Assembly: GCF_907164905.1 (NCBI RefSeq)
Contig: NZ_CAJRAF010000001.1
Coordinates: 717,001-781,000 of the forward strand
Reading direction: 5' to 3'
Length of the DNA stretch: 64,000 bases
Source of the DNA: Dyadobacter sp. CECT 9275
Lineage (GTDB): Bacteria; Bacteroidota; Bacteroidia; Cytophagales; Spirosomataceae
Shown: one piece after another, positions 9,102 to 18,801 of the stretch
Numbering within the stretch: the stretch's first letter is position 1
Layout: the number at the start of each line of letters is the position of its first letter
Position numbers and translations under genes: made by a program
The notes under the pieces: model-generated
Told to the model about the DNA's origin: nothing
Database searches by the model: none
Seen by the model: only the letters and a program-made list of their open reading frames with translations

Positions 9102-10490
9102 TCAAGCTCCCTTTACGCTTCCCAGGTAGGAATAGTAAGGCAGGTTTTTGTTGATCCGGTGCAGGTACAAAGCAACTTCCCGTGCATGATAGTCGCCCCA
9201 CATGCTGGACTCGCCATTGGGGATTTTATGGCCATCAGGAATATGATCCCATCCATTCGGACGGTGGTAAATACTGTGGAGTATCAGCCCCTGGTGGCTG
9301 GGGTCGGTGGAGAGATAGGGCTCTTCGAAGAGAGAATCAACAGCGGTAAGCCCTGCCTGCCAATACCTGTTTCCTGCTACCGTTTCGTTTTTGTCGGAAA
9401 GATATTTTCCCAACCGGAGCAACCCTTGCGCGCCGATGGCCGCTGCTGAACTGTCAATCGGTTCAAAGTCATTATAGGGGTCGGAGGTGCGCGAAGTATA
9501 GTCCCCCAGTTTGTGCATATGCGGCGCACCGGTATCCCAGTGAGGTATTCCGTCCGTCGCAGTGTTTTCGATGTAAAAATCACAGGTTGCTTTGGCTGCT
9601 TTCAGATATATCTCTTCCAATACCGTTCTGCCGCCAAGCGGGGCTAACTCTTCGTCAGAGAAATGAGGTAAGGTTTCCAGCTGTTCGGCAAAGCCAACCA
9701 TGGCCCAGGCAAGTCCGCGGGTCCACGTGGTGAAGCCCGAAAATCCCTGCTGGGAATTAGGGCAACGGTAATTGCCGTCATTGGTATTAAATACACTTTC
9801 GTGGGCGGTTCTACCCCAAAGGTCATAGCTGTCACGGCCTTCTCCGTAATAGACTGAATATTTTGCAGTGGCAAGGGAATGTAAGGTGCCTCTTTCGAGC
9901 AAACTGGTTTTCAGGTCGTTCTCACCCATGTAGTTATGCCCCAGTAAATGGGATACCATCAGGGCACGTACCGAGCGGATCGTATCCACAAACAATGAAT
10001 GCCTGCCATTGAACGAGTGGATAAATCCCTGGCCATCCTTCACGGAGGTCCAGCGGTTAGCCTGTACGGCGCCTGATATTTTCAAAGCTACTTCATAAAA
10101 ATTTCTTTCCCACTCGTTTTCAGGAATCCTGCCCTCGTTCATCAGACGCAGAAGATTACCATAGGTGCTCACGTTGTTAAAACCATGGTCATGTACTCCG
10201 AAATGGCTTACGTGCGACGCCATGTTATTCACGGTATTTTTTTTAGCACTTGCCAGGAAGCTGGCATCGTTGGTGGCGTCGTATTGTAAAACCTCAGCTC
10301 CGTATTGAAACCCTTGTGTCCATTCGGTCCAGCCTCTGAGGGTATATTTCCCTTTGACAGTGAAAACAGGGGTACCTTTGGTATTATCGTATTCCTTGTT
10401 AATGAGGTCAATCTTTTCGGCAGAAAGTTGCCATAACCTGTCGATTTTTGATTGGAGACCAGCAGCAGTCAGATCAGTACGGATTTTCAT
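9102..10490 (-). CDS. GH88-family glycoside hydrolase (unsaturated glucuronyl hydrolase-like)
   Basis: A 462-residue (alpha/alpha)6-barrel type protein without a signal peptide. Two motifs match the catalytic aspartates of unsaturated glucuronyl hydrolases: D101 in VHDHGFNN and D169 in LFVDTIRS. The C-terminal block GESSMWGDYHAREVALYL matches the family's GDYYFLE region. GH88 enzymes remove the 4,5-unsaturated uronic acid left at the non-reducing end of fragments made by polysaccharide lyases. A cytoplasmic location fits the MFS importer in the same operon. A predicted promoter lies at 10602-10633. It could alternatively be a GH105-like rhamnogalacturonyl hydrolase, but the spacing fits GH88 better. 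Confidence 0.8.
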   Translation of the reverse strand: MKIRTDLTAAGLQSKIDRLWQLSAEKIDLINKEYDNTKGTPVFTVKGKYTLRGWTEWTQGFQYGAEVLQYDATNDASFLASAKKNTVNNMASHVSHFGVHDHGFNNVSTYGNLLRLMNEGRIPENEWERNFYEVALKISGAVQANRWTSVKDGQGFIHSFNGRHSLFVDTIRSVRALMVSHLLGHNYMGENDLKTSLLERGTLHSLATAKYSVYYGEGRDSYDLWGRTAHESVFNTNDGNYRCPNSQQGFSGFTTWTRGLAWAMVGFAEQLETLPHFSDEELAPLGGRTVLEEIYLKAAKATCDFYIENTATDGIPHWDTGAPHMHKLGDYTSRTSDPYNDFEPIDSSAAAIGAQGLLRLGKYLSDKNETVAGNRYWQAGLTAVDSLFEEPYLSTDPSHQGLILHSIYHRPNGWDHIPDGHKIPNGESSMWGDYHAREVALYLHRINKNLPYYSYLGSVKGA

Positions 10491-10601
10491 AAAGTATTGT
10501 TTTGATCAGAAATTTAAGTCCTCAAAGTACCAATGCCTTTTTTAATTGAACATCTGAAAGGAAAGTATGGTATTATTAAGTCTTGTTATTTTTGTACAAT
10601 A

Positions 10602-10633
10602 CAAAGATATTTGCCAGAAAACCGAAGGGCAAG
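10602..10633 (-). promoter_or_regulatory. Bacteroidetes-type promoter for the GH88 operon
   Basis: On the minus strand a -7 element TATCTTTG (10602-10609) is preceded by CTTG (10630-10633) with a 20-base spacer, close to the TTTG/TAnnTTTG consensus of Bacteroidetes. It lies about 110 bases before the GH88 start codon, between the AraC gene and GH88, so the catabolic genes may be transcribed separately from their regulator. Confidence 0.6.
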
Positions 10634-10647
10634 GTACATTTTAGGTA

Positions 10648-11562
10648 TTAAATGGTACTTTTCCGAACAAGTTCACGGTATTCATTGGGTGTGAGTCCGC
10701 ATTTCTTTTTGAAGATCCTGCCGAAGTAGGAGGGATCATCCATTTGAATGTGATAGGCAATCTCTTTGCTGCTGAGCTGCGTAAAAACCAGCAGTCGTTT
10801 TGCCTCCAGTAAAAGTTTGTCAAGAATATATTCCTGCGAAGAAATAGCCAGGTATTTCCGCACAATTTTGCTCAGATAATCCGGAGAAACCGAAAGCTGC
10901 TGTGCATATTGCTGTACCTCGTGCCATTGCAGGAAGTTTTTTTCGACCAGTTCCTGGAACCTTCCCACGAGTTCCGGAACGCTTCCTGTGACCGTAGTGT
11001 CTTGAAGTGGGCGTAACTGCCTGATCATTCCGCATTTTTGCAAAAGTATCCCAAGGTATTTGCCAATCAGCGACGGGTCGGTATCTGCGGCGAGGTGTTC
11101 GGTGACCATGTTTTCCATGATATTATGGAAATAGTGCCTTTCAGTTTCCGATAGGGGAATTACGGACTGTCGTTTAGCGGGTTGAAAAAACGTGAACTTG
11201 GTCAGCGACGGAGCCGCAGGGTTATAAAACGAATAGAATTCTTCGGAAAATGCAACTATAAAGCCCTGACAATGAGTATTAAAATGCAGCAGGTGCACCT
11301 GCCCTGGTGTGAGAAAATGCAGGCCCGGACCCTGAATGGGCACCGAGTGGAAATCTATTTCATGAAATCCCTGCCCTTCCTCTATGAAAAGGATTTCGTA
11401 ATAGGTGTGCCTATGCGGCTCGTCGGTAGGCAAGGGTGTGATAGGTAGCGTAACAGGCGATTCTTTCTGGATTCCCAGGCTATTTTTGAAACGATAAATT
11501 TTTAATGCCGGTATGATATACTGGGATTTTGGAAGTGTATGAACCGGTATATTGCCCGACAT
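10648..11562 (-). CDS. AraC-family transcriptional regulator
   Basis: A 304-residue regulator with an N-terminal cupin-like sensing domain (HRHTYYEILFIEEGQG region) and a C-terminal AraC double helix-turn-helix; the second repeat reads IAYHIQMDDPSYFGRIFKK and is followed by the family tail CGLTPNEYR. It lies immediately upstream of, and on the same strand as, the GH88/TIM/Gfo/SDR/MFS genes and probably switches them on when their sugar is present. The effector is unknown. Confidence 0.93.
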   Translation of the reverse strand: MSGNIPVHTLPKSQYIIPALKIYRFKNSLGIQKESPVTLPITPLPTDEPHRHTYYEILFIEEGQGFHEIDFHSVPIQGPGLHFLTPGQVHLLHFNTHCQGFIVAFSEEFYSFYNPAAPSLTKFTFFQPAKRQSVIPLSETERHYFHNIMENMVTEHLAADTDPSLIGKYLGILLQKCGMIRQLRPLQDTTVTGSVPELVGRFQELVEKNFLQWHEVQQYAQQLSVSPDYLSKIVRKYLAISSQEYILDKLLLEAKRLLVFTQLSSKEIAYHIQMDDPSYFGRIFKKKCGLTPNEYRELVRKSTI

Positions 11563-11908
11563 GCTGCAGGGGTTTGCTGTTTGAATATTGTATACTTTTT
11601 AATAAGTAGGGAAATGAGAAAAACTACCATTATCCTGCTCGGGAGTGAAAAAAAGACAGAGAAGCCCGGGCTGCCGTACGTAATATTCTCCCCGAAAAGC
11701 CAGGGCTAATCACGGGAAATGGACAGATATTCCGAAATATCATTTTTACCTGCTGATTTACGTTTAATTTTGGAGGTTGGGTAAAAAAGAATTGTTACCT
11801 GTTTGGTGATAAATTTTACCTTTTCAATGTTAGTTCAGGATACTGCGGGCGGAATGTGAAATCCCGCGTCAAAGAAGGAATCATTACAAATCTTAAGTCT
11901 GTTGCACT
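11563..11908. other. 346-base intergenic region between araC-type gene and ABC exporter
   Basis: Divergent spacer that should hold the promoters for the AraC regulator (minus) and the ABC exporter (plus). I found no clean TAnnTTTG element in either direction. A bulged inverted pair of AGCCCGG/CCAGGGCT words occurs around 11667-11708. No gene-like frame. Confidence 0.5.
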
Positions 11909-13675
11909 GTGAATCAGGAAACTAAAAGTGGTAAAATATTTGATCTTCCAACCCTGAGGCGTCTTTATACGTTCGTTCATCCTTACCAGAAGCAGTTTTA
12001 TTTACTCATCTTTATCATTTTCCTGAACGCGATTCTGGCTCCGCTTACGCCGCTCCTGATCAAATATACCATTGATACCCCCATTGCAGGAGGCGATTAC
12101 CAGCAGCTGACGGTCATGCTGGTGATGATGATTGTGGTCATCATGATGCAGGGTGTTGTCCAGTTCTGCAATACCTACATGTCGGGCTGGTTGGGGCAGC
12201 ATATCATCCGGGATATCCGCGTGCAGCTGTACGAGAAGATAATTGGCCTCAGGTTGAAATTCTTTGACAATACACCCATCGGACGGCTGGTGACGCGCAC
12301 CATCTCGGATGTTGAAACGCTCTCCAACGTTTTCAGTGACGGTATGGCAGCCATTGCTGGAGATATACTACAGCTGGTGCTGATCATCGGTGTCATGTTC
12401 TATACCGACTGGAAGCTGTCGGTGATCAGCCTTTCCATGATTCCCCTGATGTTATTCTGTACCTATGTTTTCAAGGAAAAAATCAAGGATTCTTTCAACG
12501 AGGTAAGAGCGGCCGTTTCCAATCTCAACTCCTTCGTACAGGAACATATCACGGGAATGAGTATTGTGCAGATATTCAGCAGTGAAGATACCGAGTATCG
12601 TAAGTTTCAGGAGATTAACCGGGTACACCGTGACGCCAACATCCGTTCCATACTTTACTATTCTGTGTATTACCCGGTTGCAGATGTGATCGCAGCAGCC
12701 GGAACTGGCCTTGTGGTCTGGTACGGAAGCAAGCAGATGCTGGACGCCGAAGTTTCTTTCGGTACCGTTACTGCTTTTGTCATGTTTATCAATCTATTTT
12801 TCAGGCCGATCCGGCAGCTGGCCGACAGGTTTAATACCCTGCAAATGGGTATTGTAAGTACCGACAGAATACTCAAACTGCTGGACAGTGATGAATTTAC
12901 AACCAACGAAGGTACGTTTGCACCGGCTACAATCAGGGGAAATGTGGAATTCCGGAACGTGTGGTTTGCCTATAATGAGGAGGAATATGTGCTGAAAGAT
13001 ATCACTTTTAAGGTGGAAGAAGGGAAAACCATCGCTTTTGTAGGTGCTACGGGAGCAGGGAAGTCATCGATTATCAACCTGTTAAGCCGGTTTTACGACA
13101 TCAACCGAGGGCAGATACTTATAGATGGAGTAGAGGTGCACGATTACGAACTGAGTGCTTTACGAAAACACATCGGAGTGGTTTTACAGGATGTTTTTCT
13201 GTTTTCCGATACCATTGAAAATAACATCCGCCTGGGGGATGATACCATCACGCACGATAAAATAGTGGAGGCAGCCAAGCTTGTCGGCGTTCATGATTTT
13301 ATTGAGCGTTTGCCTGGGGGATATACCTACAATGTGATGGAACGTGGGGCAACGTTGTCGGTGGGGCAGCGGCAGCTGATATCGTTTGTGAGGGCGATGG
13401 TGCATGAACCCAAAATCATTGTACTGGACGAGGCGACCTCATCCGTAGATAGCGAAACGGAAGAACTTATTCAGAAAGCAATTGAGAAACTAATGAAAGG
13501 CAGAACGGCCATTGTGATTGCCCACAGGCTTTCTACCATACAAGAAGCCAACAAAATCATTGTGGTGGATAAAGGGCTGATCATGGAAGAGGGGACCCAT
13601 GAACAATTACTAGAGCAACAGGGATTCTATGCCCGGTTGTATCAAATGCAATATAAAGAGGTGTTGAAAGTTTAG
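11909..13675 (+). CDS. ABC transporter, fused permease and ATPase (MsbA/multidrug type)
   Basis: A 588-residue half-transporter. The N-terminal six-helix exporter domain covers about residues 25-320; the ATPase domain has Walker A GATGAGKSS, a Q-loop in VVLQDVFLFSDT, a variant signature LSVGQRQ (instead of LSGGQ) and Walker B IIVLDEATSSVDSET, with the H-loop in IVIAHRLST. It would work as a dimer to export lipids, drugs or peptides. The start is GTG 11909; no in-frame ATG gives a complete N-terminus. It is transcribed alone and ends at a strong hairpin terminator. Substrate not predictable. Confidence 0.92.
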   Translation: MNQETKSGKIFDLPTLRRLYTFVHPYQKQFYLLIFIIFLNAILAPLTPLLIKYTIDTPIAGGDYQQLTVMLVMMIVVIMMQGVVQFCNTYMSGWLGQHIIRDIRVQLYEKIIGLRLKFFDNTPIGRLVTRTISDVETLSNVFSDGMAAIAGDILQLVLIIGVMFYTDWKLSVISLSMIPLMLFCTYVFKEKIKDSFNEVRAAVSNLNSFVQEHITGMSIVQIFSSEDTEYRKFQEINRVHRDANIRSILYYSVYYPVADVIAAAGTGLVVWYGSKQMLDAEVSFGTVTAFVMFINLFFRPIRQLADRFNTLQMGIVSTDRILKLLDSDEFTTNEGTFAPATIRGNVEFRNVWFAYNEEEYVLKDITFKVEEGKTIAFVGATGAGKSSIINLLSRFYDINRGQILIDGVEVHDYELSALRKHIGVVLQDVFLFSDTIENNIRLGDDTITHDKIVEAAKLVGVHDFIERLPGGYTYNVMERGATLSVGQRQLISFVRAMVHEPKIIVLDEATSSVDSETEELIQKAIEKLMKGRTAIVIAHRLSTIQEANKIIVVDKGLIMEEGTHEQLLEQQGFYARLYQMQYKEVLKV

Positions 13676-13712
13676 GAATGCTGGAAACCTAAGCCCGATT
13701 TTTCAGATACCC

Positions 13713-13763
13713 TTTACAAAACAAAAGGCAATGCGAAATCCGCATTGCCTTTTGTTTTGTAAA
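13713..13763. terminator. bidirectional rho-independent terminator
   Basis: A perfect 23-pair stem (13713-13735 with 13741-13763) and a 5-base loop, with A/T-rich stem bases that give a T run on either strand. It separates the convergent ABC exporter and tail-specific protease genes. Confidence 0.9.
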
Positions 13764-13778
13764 CCTAACGGTTAGGAT

Positions 13779-15899
13779 CTACTTCTTTTTCGCTCCAGCA
13801 AGGCTAGGCTCTTTGGAAAGCTGAATGAGGTCAACTAACATCCGGCCGGTTTCAGTCAGGTAAATATCTTTTTTCTTTTTGTCCGACTTGGGTGCTTCAA
13901 CTGCCTTGCCATCCAGGGTGTCCTCTTCATCTTCAGAGTCTTCCCCAAGCTGTTTCATGGCAAGCCGTTTTTTCTCGGCTTCATCACGCTCCACTTTTCG
14001 TTTGGCTTCCTGTAGAGAAACAATTTTGTTCTCCCGGGCTTTTTTGAATTCATCAAGCGTTTTTACCAAGGTTTTCAGCTCTTCGTCCGTATTCAGGCGA
14101 TGTTTGTATTTGTCTTTGAGCTGACCCAGAATTTTATCTGTGATCATGTTGGTAGACTCAAAACGCGCGGTAGCAATCTGATCCCACGGTAATGCGCTGG
14201 CCTGCGAACCCTCGCCATACTCGTTTGTTTTAAATGCGGTTGGCAGGTCAAGGTCGGGCGTCACACCTTTAAGTTGCGTGCTGCTACCATTGATGCGGTA
14301 GAATTTGGCTACGGTCAGTTTCACCTGGCCCAGCTGATCCGTCTCTTTGGGGACCCACTGGTTCAGATCTATCAGAGTTTGCACGGTTCCTTTACCGTAG
14401 GTCTGTTCCCCTACAATAATACCTCTTTTATAATCCTGAATAGCCGCCGCGAAAATTTCAGAGGCCGATGCGCTAAACCGGTTCACCATTACTGCCATAG
14501 GGCCGTTGTAGGCTATGGCTGGATCGGTGTCAGGCTGTACTTCTATGTCGCCCGTTTGGCCTTCCTTCACTTGCACCACAGGTCCTTTGTTGATAAAAAG
14601 GCCGGTAAGGGAAACGGCTTCGGTTAGCGAGCCGCCGCCGTTGTTGCGGAGGTCAATCACAATACCATCTACATTTTCCTGCTGCAATTCGGTGATCAGT
14701 TTCTGTACATCGCGGGTAGTGCTGGAGAATTCCTTTTCCTTTTGCTGTGCACCCTCAAAGTCCCGGTAGAACAAAGGAATATCAATTACCCCAACTTTGT
14801 AGGTTTTGTTGGAAGCACTTACCGAAACCACTTCTTTCTTGGCACGTTGTTCTTCGAGTTTTATTTTTTCACGAACCAGACGGTATTCTTTCGGCGGAGT
14901 TCCCGGTAAAGCATCGGCTGACAGGATCTGAAGGCGTACCACAGTTCCTTTAGGGCCTTTGATGAGTTTCACGGCGTCGTCTACAAACCAGCCGACAATA
15001 TCCACCATTTTGCCTTCATCACCCTGTGCTACTGCCAGTATCTTGTCTTCTTTTTTAAGCTGTTTCCCTTTGAAAGCCGGTCCTCCCGGAATAACCTCCA
15101 CAATTTTGATATAGTTGTCTTCCTCTCTCAAAAGCGCACCGATACCTTCCAGCGACTGGCTCATTTCCTGTTTGAAACGGTCAGCCGAAGTAGGAGCCAT
15201 GTAACTCGTGTGCGGATCCAGTGATTCGGCATAAGCATTCATAAACATCTGGAATACCTGCTCCGTACGGATGCGGCCCAGTGCACGGTCTCTGTTTTTG
15301 TAACGATCGCGCAAAGTGGTTACGACTGACGTATCTGCTTTGCCTGAAAGTTTCAGATCCAGCGCTTCACTTTTCAGGTACTTTCTCCAGGTATCATTGA
15401 GTTCATCGGTGCTTTTGGCCCAGGGCGCTTTTTCGCGGTCGGTATTGATGGACTCGTCAACAGAAAAATCAAAAGGAGCAGGTTCTTTCAGCAGCGCCTG
15501 TATATACTCGCTACGTTCTTTGTATCGTTTTCTGAAAACATTGTAGATATCAAAAGGTACAGCCAGCTCTTTGTTCTGAAGATAGTCATCAAATGAAAGA
15601 CGGTATTTTTCAAAGTCTTCCAGATCGGACGCCAGGTAATATAAGCGGCTATGGTCAATGCCGTCGATATACCGGTCAAAGATAGCTGACGACAGGGAGT
15701 CGTTCAGTTTTATTTTTCTGTAATGATAATTAGATAAGATACGTGTGGTGAGCTCCTCTGCTCTGTGCTGGGCGGCAACCGGTTTAATGTCGTCCTGCAG
15801 AGAAGATTCTGTGGGAATCAATACACGATTTTCCTGAACAGGGCCGCGCTGCCAACCAAGCAGTACCACAGGAATGAGCGTTATCAGATACTTTTTCAT
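13779..15899 (-). CDS. prc: carboxy-terminal (tail-specific) processing protease, S41 family
   Basis: A 706-residue periplasmic protease, about the length of E. coli Prc/Tsp. It has a hydrophobic N-terminal signal segment, a long N-terminal helical domain, a PDZ domain around residues 245-335 and an S41 core. The catalytic Ser-Lys pair is visible: S478 in NRFSASASEIF and K503 in YGKGTVQ, 25 residues apart as in Prc. It degrades or trims periplasmic proteins by recognising their C-termini. The C-terminus is Lys-rich. It is transcribed toward the ABC exporter and shares the terminator at 13713-13763. The FKBP gene upstream is on the same strand but 213 bases away. Confidence 0.95.
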   Translation of the reverse strand: MKKYLITLIPVVLLGWQRGPVQENRVLIPTESSLQDDIKPVAAQHRAEELTTRILSNYHYRKIKLNDSLSSAIFDRYIDGIDHSRLYYLASDLEDFEKYRLSFDDYLQNKELAVPFDIYNVFRKRYKERSEYIQALLKEPAPFDFSVDESINTDREKAPWAKSTDELNDTWRKYLKSEALDLKLSGKADTSVVTTLRDRYKNRDRALGRIRTEQVFQMFMNAYAESLDPHTSYMAPTSADRFKQEMSQSLEGIGALLREEDNYIKIVEVIPGGPAFKGKQLKKEDKILAVAQGDEGKMVDIVGWFVDDAVKLIKGPKGTVVRLQILSADALPGTPPKEYRLVREKIKLEEQRAKKEVVSVSASNKTYKVGVIDIPLFYRDFEGAQQKEKEFSSTTRDVQKLITELQQENVDGIVIDLRNNGGGSLTEAVSLTGLFINKGPVVQVKEGQTGDIEVQPDTDPAIAYNGPMAVMVNRFSASASEIFAAAIQDYKRGIIVGEQTYGKGTVQTLIDLNQWVPKETDQLGQVKLTVAKFYRINGSSTQLKGVTPDLDLPTAFKTNEYGEGSQASALPWDQIATARFESTNMITDKILGQLKDKYKHRLNTDEELKTLVKTLDEFKKARENKIVSLQEAKRKVERDEAEKKRLAMKQLGEDSEDEEDTLDGKAVEAPKSDKKKKDIYLTETGRMLVDLIQLSKEPSLAGAKKK

Positions 15900-16112
15900 C
15901 TGTCTTAAATTAAATTTAAAAGGTCAGCAGTGCGACTCCACAATATAACTTGCAACGAGTATAACAACATTTAAATCATTTAGTATCCCTGAAATGTTCC
16001 GGCTTTCTCAAGTGGATCATTGCCTGAAGATAACGTATGATCTCAATTTCTTAACCGGAAATTTTTGTATTCCGATTGATAGTCGTCCCCACAAATCGAA
16101 TCGTCACCTAAT

Positions 16113-16871
16113 TTATTTAACTATCTCGAGTAATTCCACTTCAAACACCAGCGCGGAGTATCCCGGGATCTGGGGGCCGGCGGCACGTTCGCCGTATGCC
16201 AGCTGGTAAGGAATGAATAGTTTCCATTTGGACCCTACGGGCATTAGCTGAAGTGCTTCTGTCCATCCTTTGATTACACCATTGACAGGAAATTCAACGG
16301 GTTCGCCTCTCTGTACGGAGCTGTCAAAAATCGTTCCATTGGTCAGCGTGCCATGGTAGTGAGTCTTCACTTTATCCGTGGCAGCAGGCTTTGGACCTTC
16401 GCCCATTTTGATCACCTGATACTGCAAGCCGCTTTCTGTGGTTACGACACCCTCTTTCTTCTTGTTTTCTTCCAAAAACTTTTCACCTTCAATTCTTACG
16501 GTCGCTCCTTTTTCTTCCATCATCTTTTGAAAATATTCTCCTATGAACTTATTGGCCTCTTCAGGTCCGAAGGCTGTTTTCTCACCTTTCAAGGCCGCCT
16601 TAACGGTTTGCGTCAGTACATCGGCATTGATATTATCGATTCCCTGGGAGCTTAGTGAATTTGAAAAGCTCACACCAATTGCTGCGGATAAAGAATCCAT
16701 TTTATTTTTGAGTACATTCGGTGCGGATGCCGCTTTTGCAGGAACTGCCGCTGTTTTTTTTACCGGCGCCGCGGGTGCTTTTGTTTTTTTTGCGGTTTGA
16801 GCGAAACTCTGGGAGGCTGCTATCGAAATCAGGAGGATGGCGGCAATACTCGTTTTCTTTAATTTGTACAT
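16113..16871 (-). CDS. FKBP-type peptidyl-prolyl cis-trans isomerase, exported
   Basis: A 252-residue protein with a signal peptide (AAILLISIAASQSFAQ), a low-complexity Ala/Pro/Lys stretch at about 25-50, an N-terminal dimerisation region (DSLSAAIGVSFSNSLSSQGI, as in FkpA/Mip) and a C-terminal FKBP domain from about 150 (VKTHYHGTLTNGTIFDSS ... FPVNGVIKGWTEALQLMPVG). It should accelerate proline isomerisation and act as a folding chaperone in the periplasm or at the outer membrane. It neighbours the tail-specific protease, a sensible envelope quality-control pairing. Confidence 0.95.
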   Translation of the reverse strand: MYKLKKTSIAAILLISIAASQSFAQTAKKTKAPAAPVKKTAAVPAKAASAPNVLKNKMDSLSAAIGVSFSNSLSSQGIDNINADVLTQTVKAALKGEKTAFGPEEANKFIGEYFQKMMEEKGATVRIEGEKFLEENKKKEGVVTTESGLQYQVIKMGEGPKPAATDKVKTHYHGTLTNGTIFDSSVQRGEPVEFPVNGVIKGWTEALQLMPVGSKWKLFIPYQLAYGERAAGPQIPGYSALVFEVELLEIVK

Positions 16872-17077
16872 TCTGGTTTAAAACGGTCTGTAAGTAATTT
16901 TGAATTATTAAGATTGGTAAACGAATACAATTACAACAAAAACACAATTACTACCTAAAAAAGTTTTAAAAACCTTACAAACGATTGGTAAACGGCCATT
17001 TTCCGGTATAAAAGCCTGTAGCGATGGCACCCTTGGAAAAGTCTAATTTTTATCCACAATGTTTTGATGGATTAATA

Positions 17078-17108
17078 TTTATTTTCAAGAAATAAAACCC
17101 TACCTTTG
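17078..17108 (+). promoter_or_regulatory. Bacteroidetes-type promoter for atpA
   Basis: TTTA at 17078-17081 and TACCTTTG at 17101-17108 are separated by 19 bases, matching the TTTG/TAnnTTTG pattern with one change. The expected start site is about 45 bases before the atpA start codon. Confidence 0.6.
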
Positions 17109-17158
17109 CGGCTGATTTCAAAATCTTACTACTATACTCTAAATTAGTCAATTATACT

Positions 17159-18733
17159 ATGGTATCTGTTAGACCGGACGAAGTTTCGGCAATCCTGCGC
17201 GAACAACTGGCAGGCGCTAAATCTGAGGCAGAACTCGAAGAAGTTGGAACAGTGCTTCAGATCGGTGACGGTGTGGCCCGTATTTATGGCCTTTCTCAGG
17301 TGCAGGCGGGTGAGCTGCTTGTTTTTGAAAACGGCCTCAAAGCGCTTGCACTAAACCTTGAAGAAGATAATGTCGGAGCTGTTTTGCTGGGTGATTCCAG
17401 CGATATTAGCGAAGGAGCAACAGTAAAACGTACAAAAGAAATCGCTTCGGTAAAAGTTGGAGAAGGGATTATCGGCCGTGTTGTGAATACGCTTGCTGAA
17501 CCGATTGATGGCAACGGTCCTCTTCAGGGAGAGCTTTTTGAAATGCCTATCGAGCGAAAAGCGCCGGGGGTAATTTACCGGCAGCCGGTTACGGAACCTC
17601 TTCAGACAGGTATCAAAGCAATTGACGCGATGATCCCTATCGGGCGTGGCCAGCGTGAGTTGATCATCGGTGACCGCCAGACAGGTAAAACAGCCGTTGC
17701 GATTGATACAATCATCAATCAGAAAGAATATTATGACAAAGGTGAACCCGTATTCTGTATTTACGTTGCCTGCGGACAGAAAGCTTCTACCATAAAAGGT
17801 ATTGAAGCAACCCTTCGCCGCTACGGAGCAATGGATTACACGGTGATCGTGGCAGCCGGTGCTTCGGATCCTTCACCTATGCAGTTTTATGCTCCTTTTA
17901 CGGGTGCTGCCATTGGGGAATATTTCAGAGATACGGGCCGTCCGGCATTGGTGGTTTATGATGACCTTTCTAAACAAGCCGTGGCATACCGTGAGGTATC
18001 TTTGCTGCTTCGCCGCCCTCCGGGACGTGAAGCATATCCTGGAGACGTATTTTACCTGCACAGCCGTTTGCTGGAGCGTGCAGCGAAGATCATCGCAGAT
18101 GATACAATCGCTGAAACCATGAATGACCTTCCGCCTTCACTCGTAGGCAAGGTGAAAGGTGGCGGTTCCCTTACGGCTCTTCCCATTATTGAAACACAGG
18201 CAGGTGACGTTTCTGCTTATATCCCAACCAACGTAATTTCTATTACGGACGGTCAGATATTCCTTGAATCAAACTTGTTCAACTCAGGTATCCGTCCTGC
18301 TATTAACGTGGGTATTTCGGTATCCCGTGTGGGAGGTAATGCGCAGATCAAGTCAATGAAAAAGGTATCAGGTACCTTAAAGCTGGATCAGGCGCAGTTC
18401 CGTGAACTTGAAGCCTTTGCTAAATTCGGATCGGATCTGGATGCAGCCACCAAGCTGGCTATTGACAGGGGACGTCGCAACCAGGAAGTTTTGAAACAAC
18501 CACAGTATGCGCCGGTATCTGTTGAAAATCAGGTAGCAATGGTATATGCTTCTACAAAAGGCTTATTGGATAAGGTGGACGTGACGCAGGTGAAAGCGTT
18601 TGAAAAGGACTTCCTGAACGTACTGGGTTCACAATACAGCGATGCGCTGGCGGGACTCCGTGCAGGAAAACTGGATAACAGCATTACCGATGTTCTGGAA
18701 AAAGTAGCCAAAGAAGTAGCTGCTAAATATTAA
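17159..18733 (+). CDS. atpA: F1F0 ATP synthase subunit alpha
   Basis: A 524-residue protein with N-terminal beta barrel, P-loop GDRQTGKT at 171-178, the conserved [21 protein letters not shown] region and the C-terminal helical domain. It forms the non-catalytic nucleotide-binding ring of F1 with the beta subunit, on the cytoplasmic side of the membrane. It is followed after 68 bases by atpG. The upstream neighbour is an FKBP gene on the other strand, so delta, b, c and a subunits must lie elsewhere: the atp genes are split in this genome. Confidence 0.99.
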   Translation: MVSVRPDEVSAILREQLAGAKSEAELEEVGTVLQIGDGVARIYGLSQVQAGELLVFENGLKALALNLEEDNVGAVLLGDSSDISEGATVKRTKEIASVKVGEGIIGRVVNTLAEPIDGNGPLQGELFEMPIERKAPGVIYRQPVTEPLQTGIKAIDAMIPIGRGQRELIIGDRQTGKTAVAIDTIINQKEYYDKGEPVFCIYVACGQKASTIKGIEATLRRYGAMDYTVIVAAGASDPSPMQFYAPFTGAAIGEYFRDTGRPALVVYDDLSKQAVAYREVSLLLRRPPGREAYPGDVFYLHSRLLERAAKIIADDTIAETMNDLPPSLVGKVKGGGSLTALPIIETQAGDVSAYIPTNVISITDGQIFLESNLFNSGIRPAINVGISVSRVGGNAQIKSMKKVSGTLKLDQAQFRELEAFAKFGSDLDAATKLAIDRGRRNQEVLKQPQYAPVSVENQVAMVYASTKGLLDKVDVTQVKAFEKDFLNVLGSQYSDALAGLRAGKLDNSITDVLEKVAKEVAAKY

Positions 18734-18801
18734 GCATATTAAATAGTGTTATACTTTATTCGGGTGATATCGGATAAAGTATAACTTTTAACTTACCAAA
18801 A

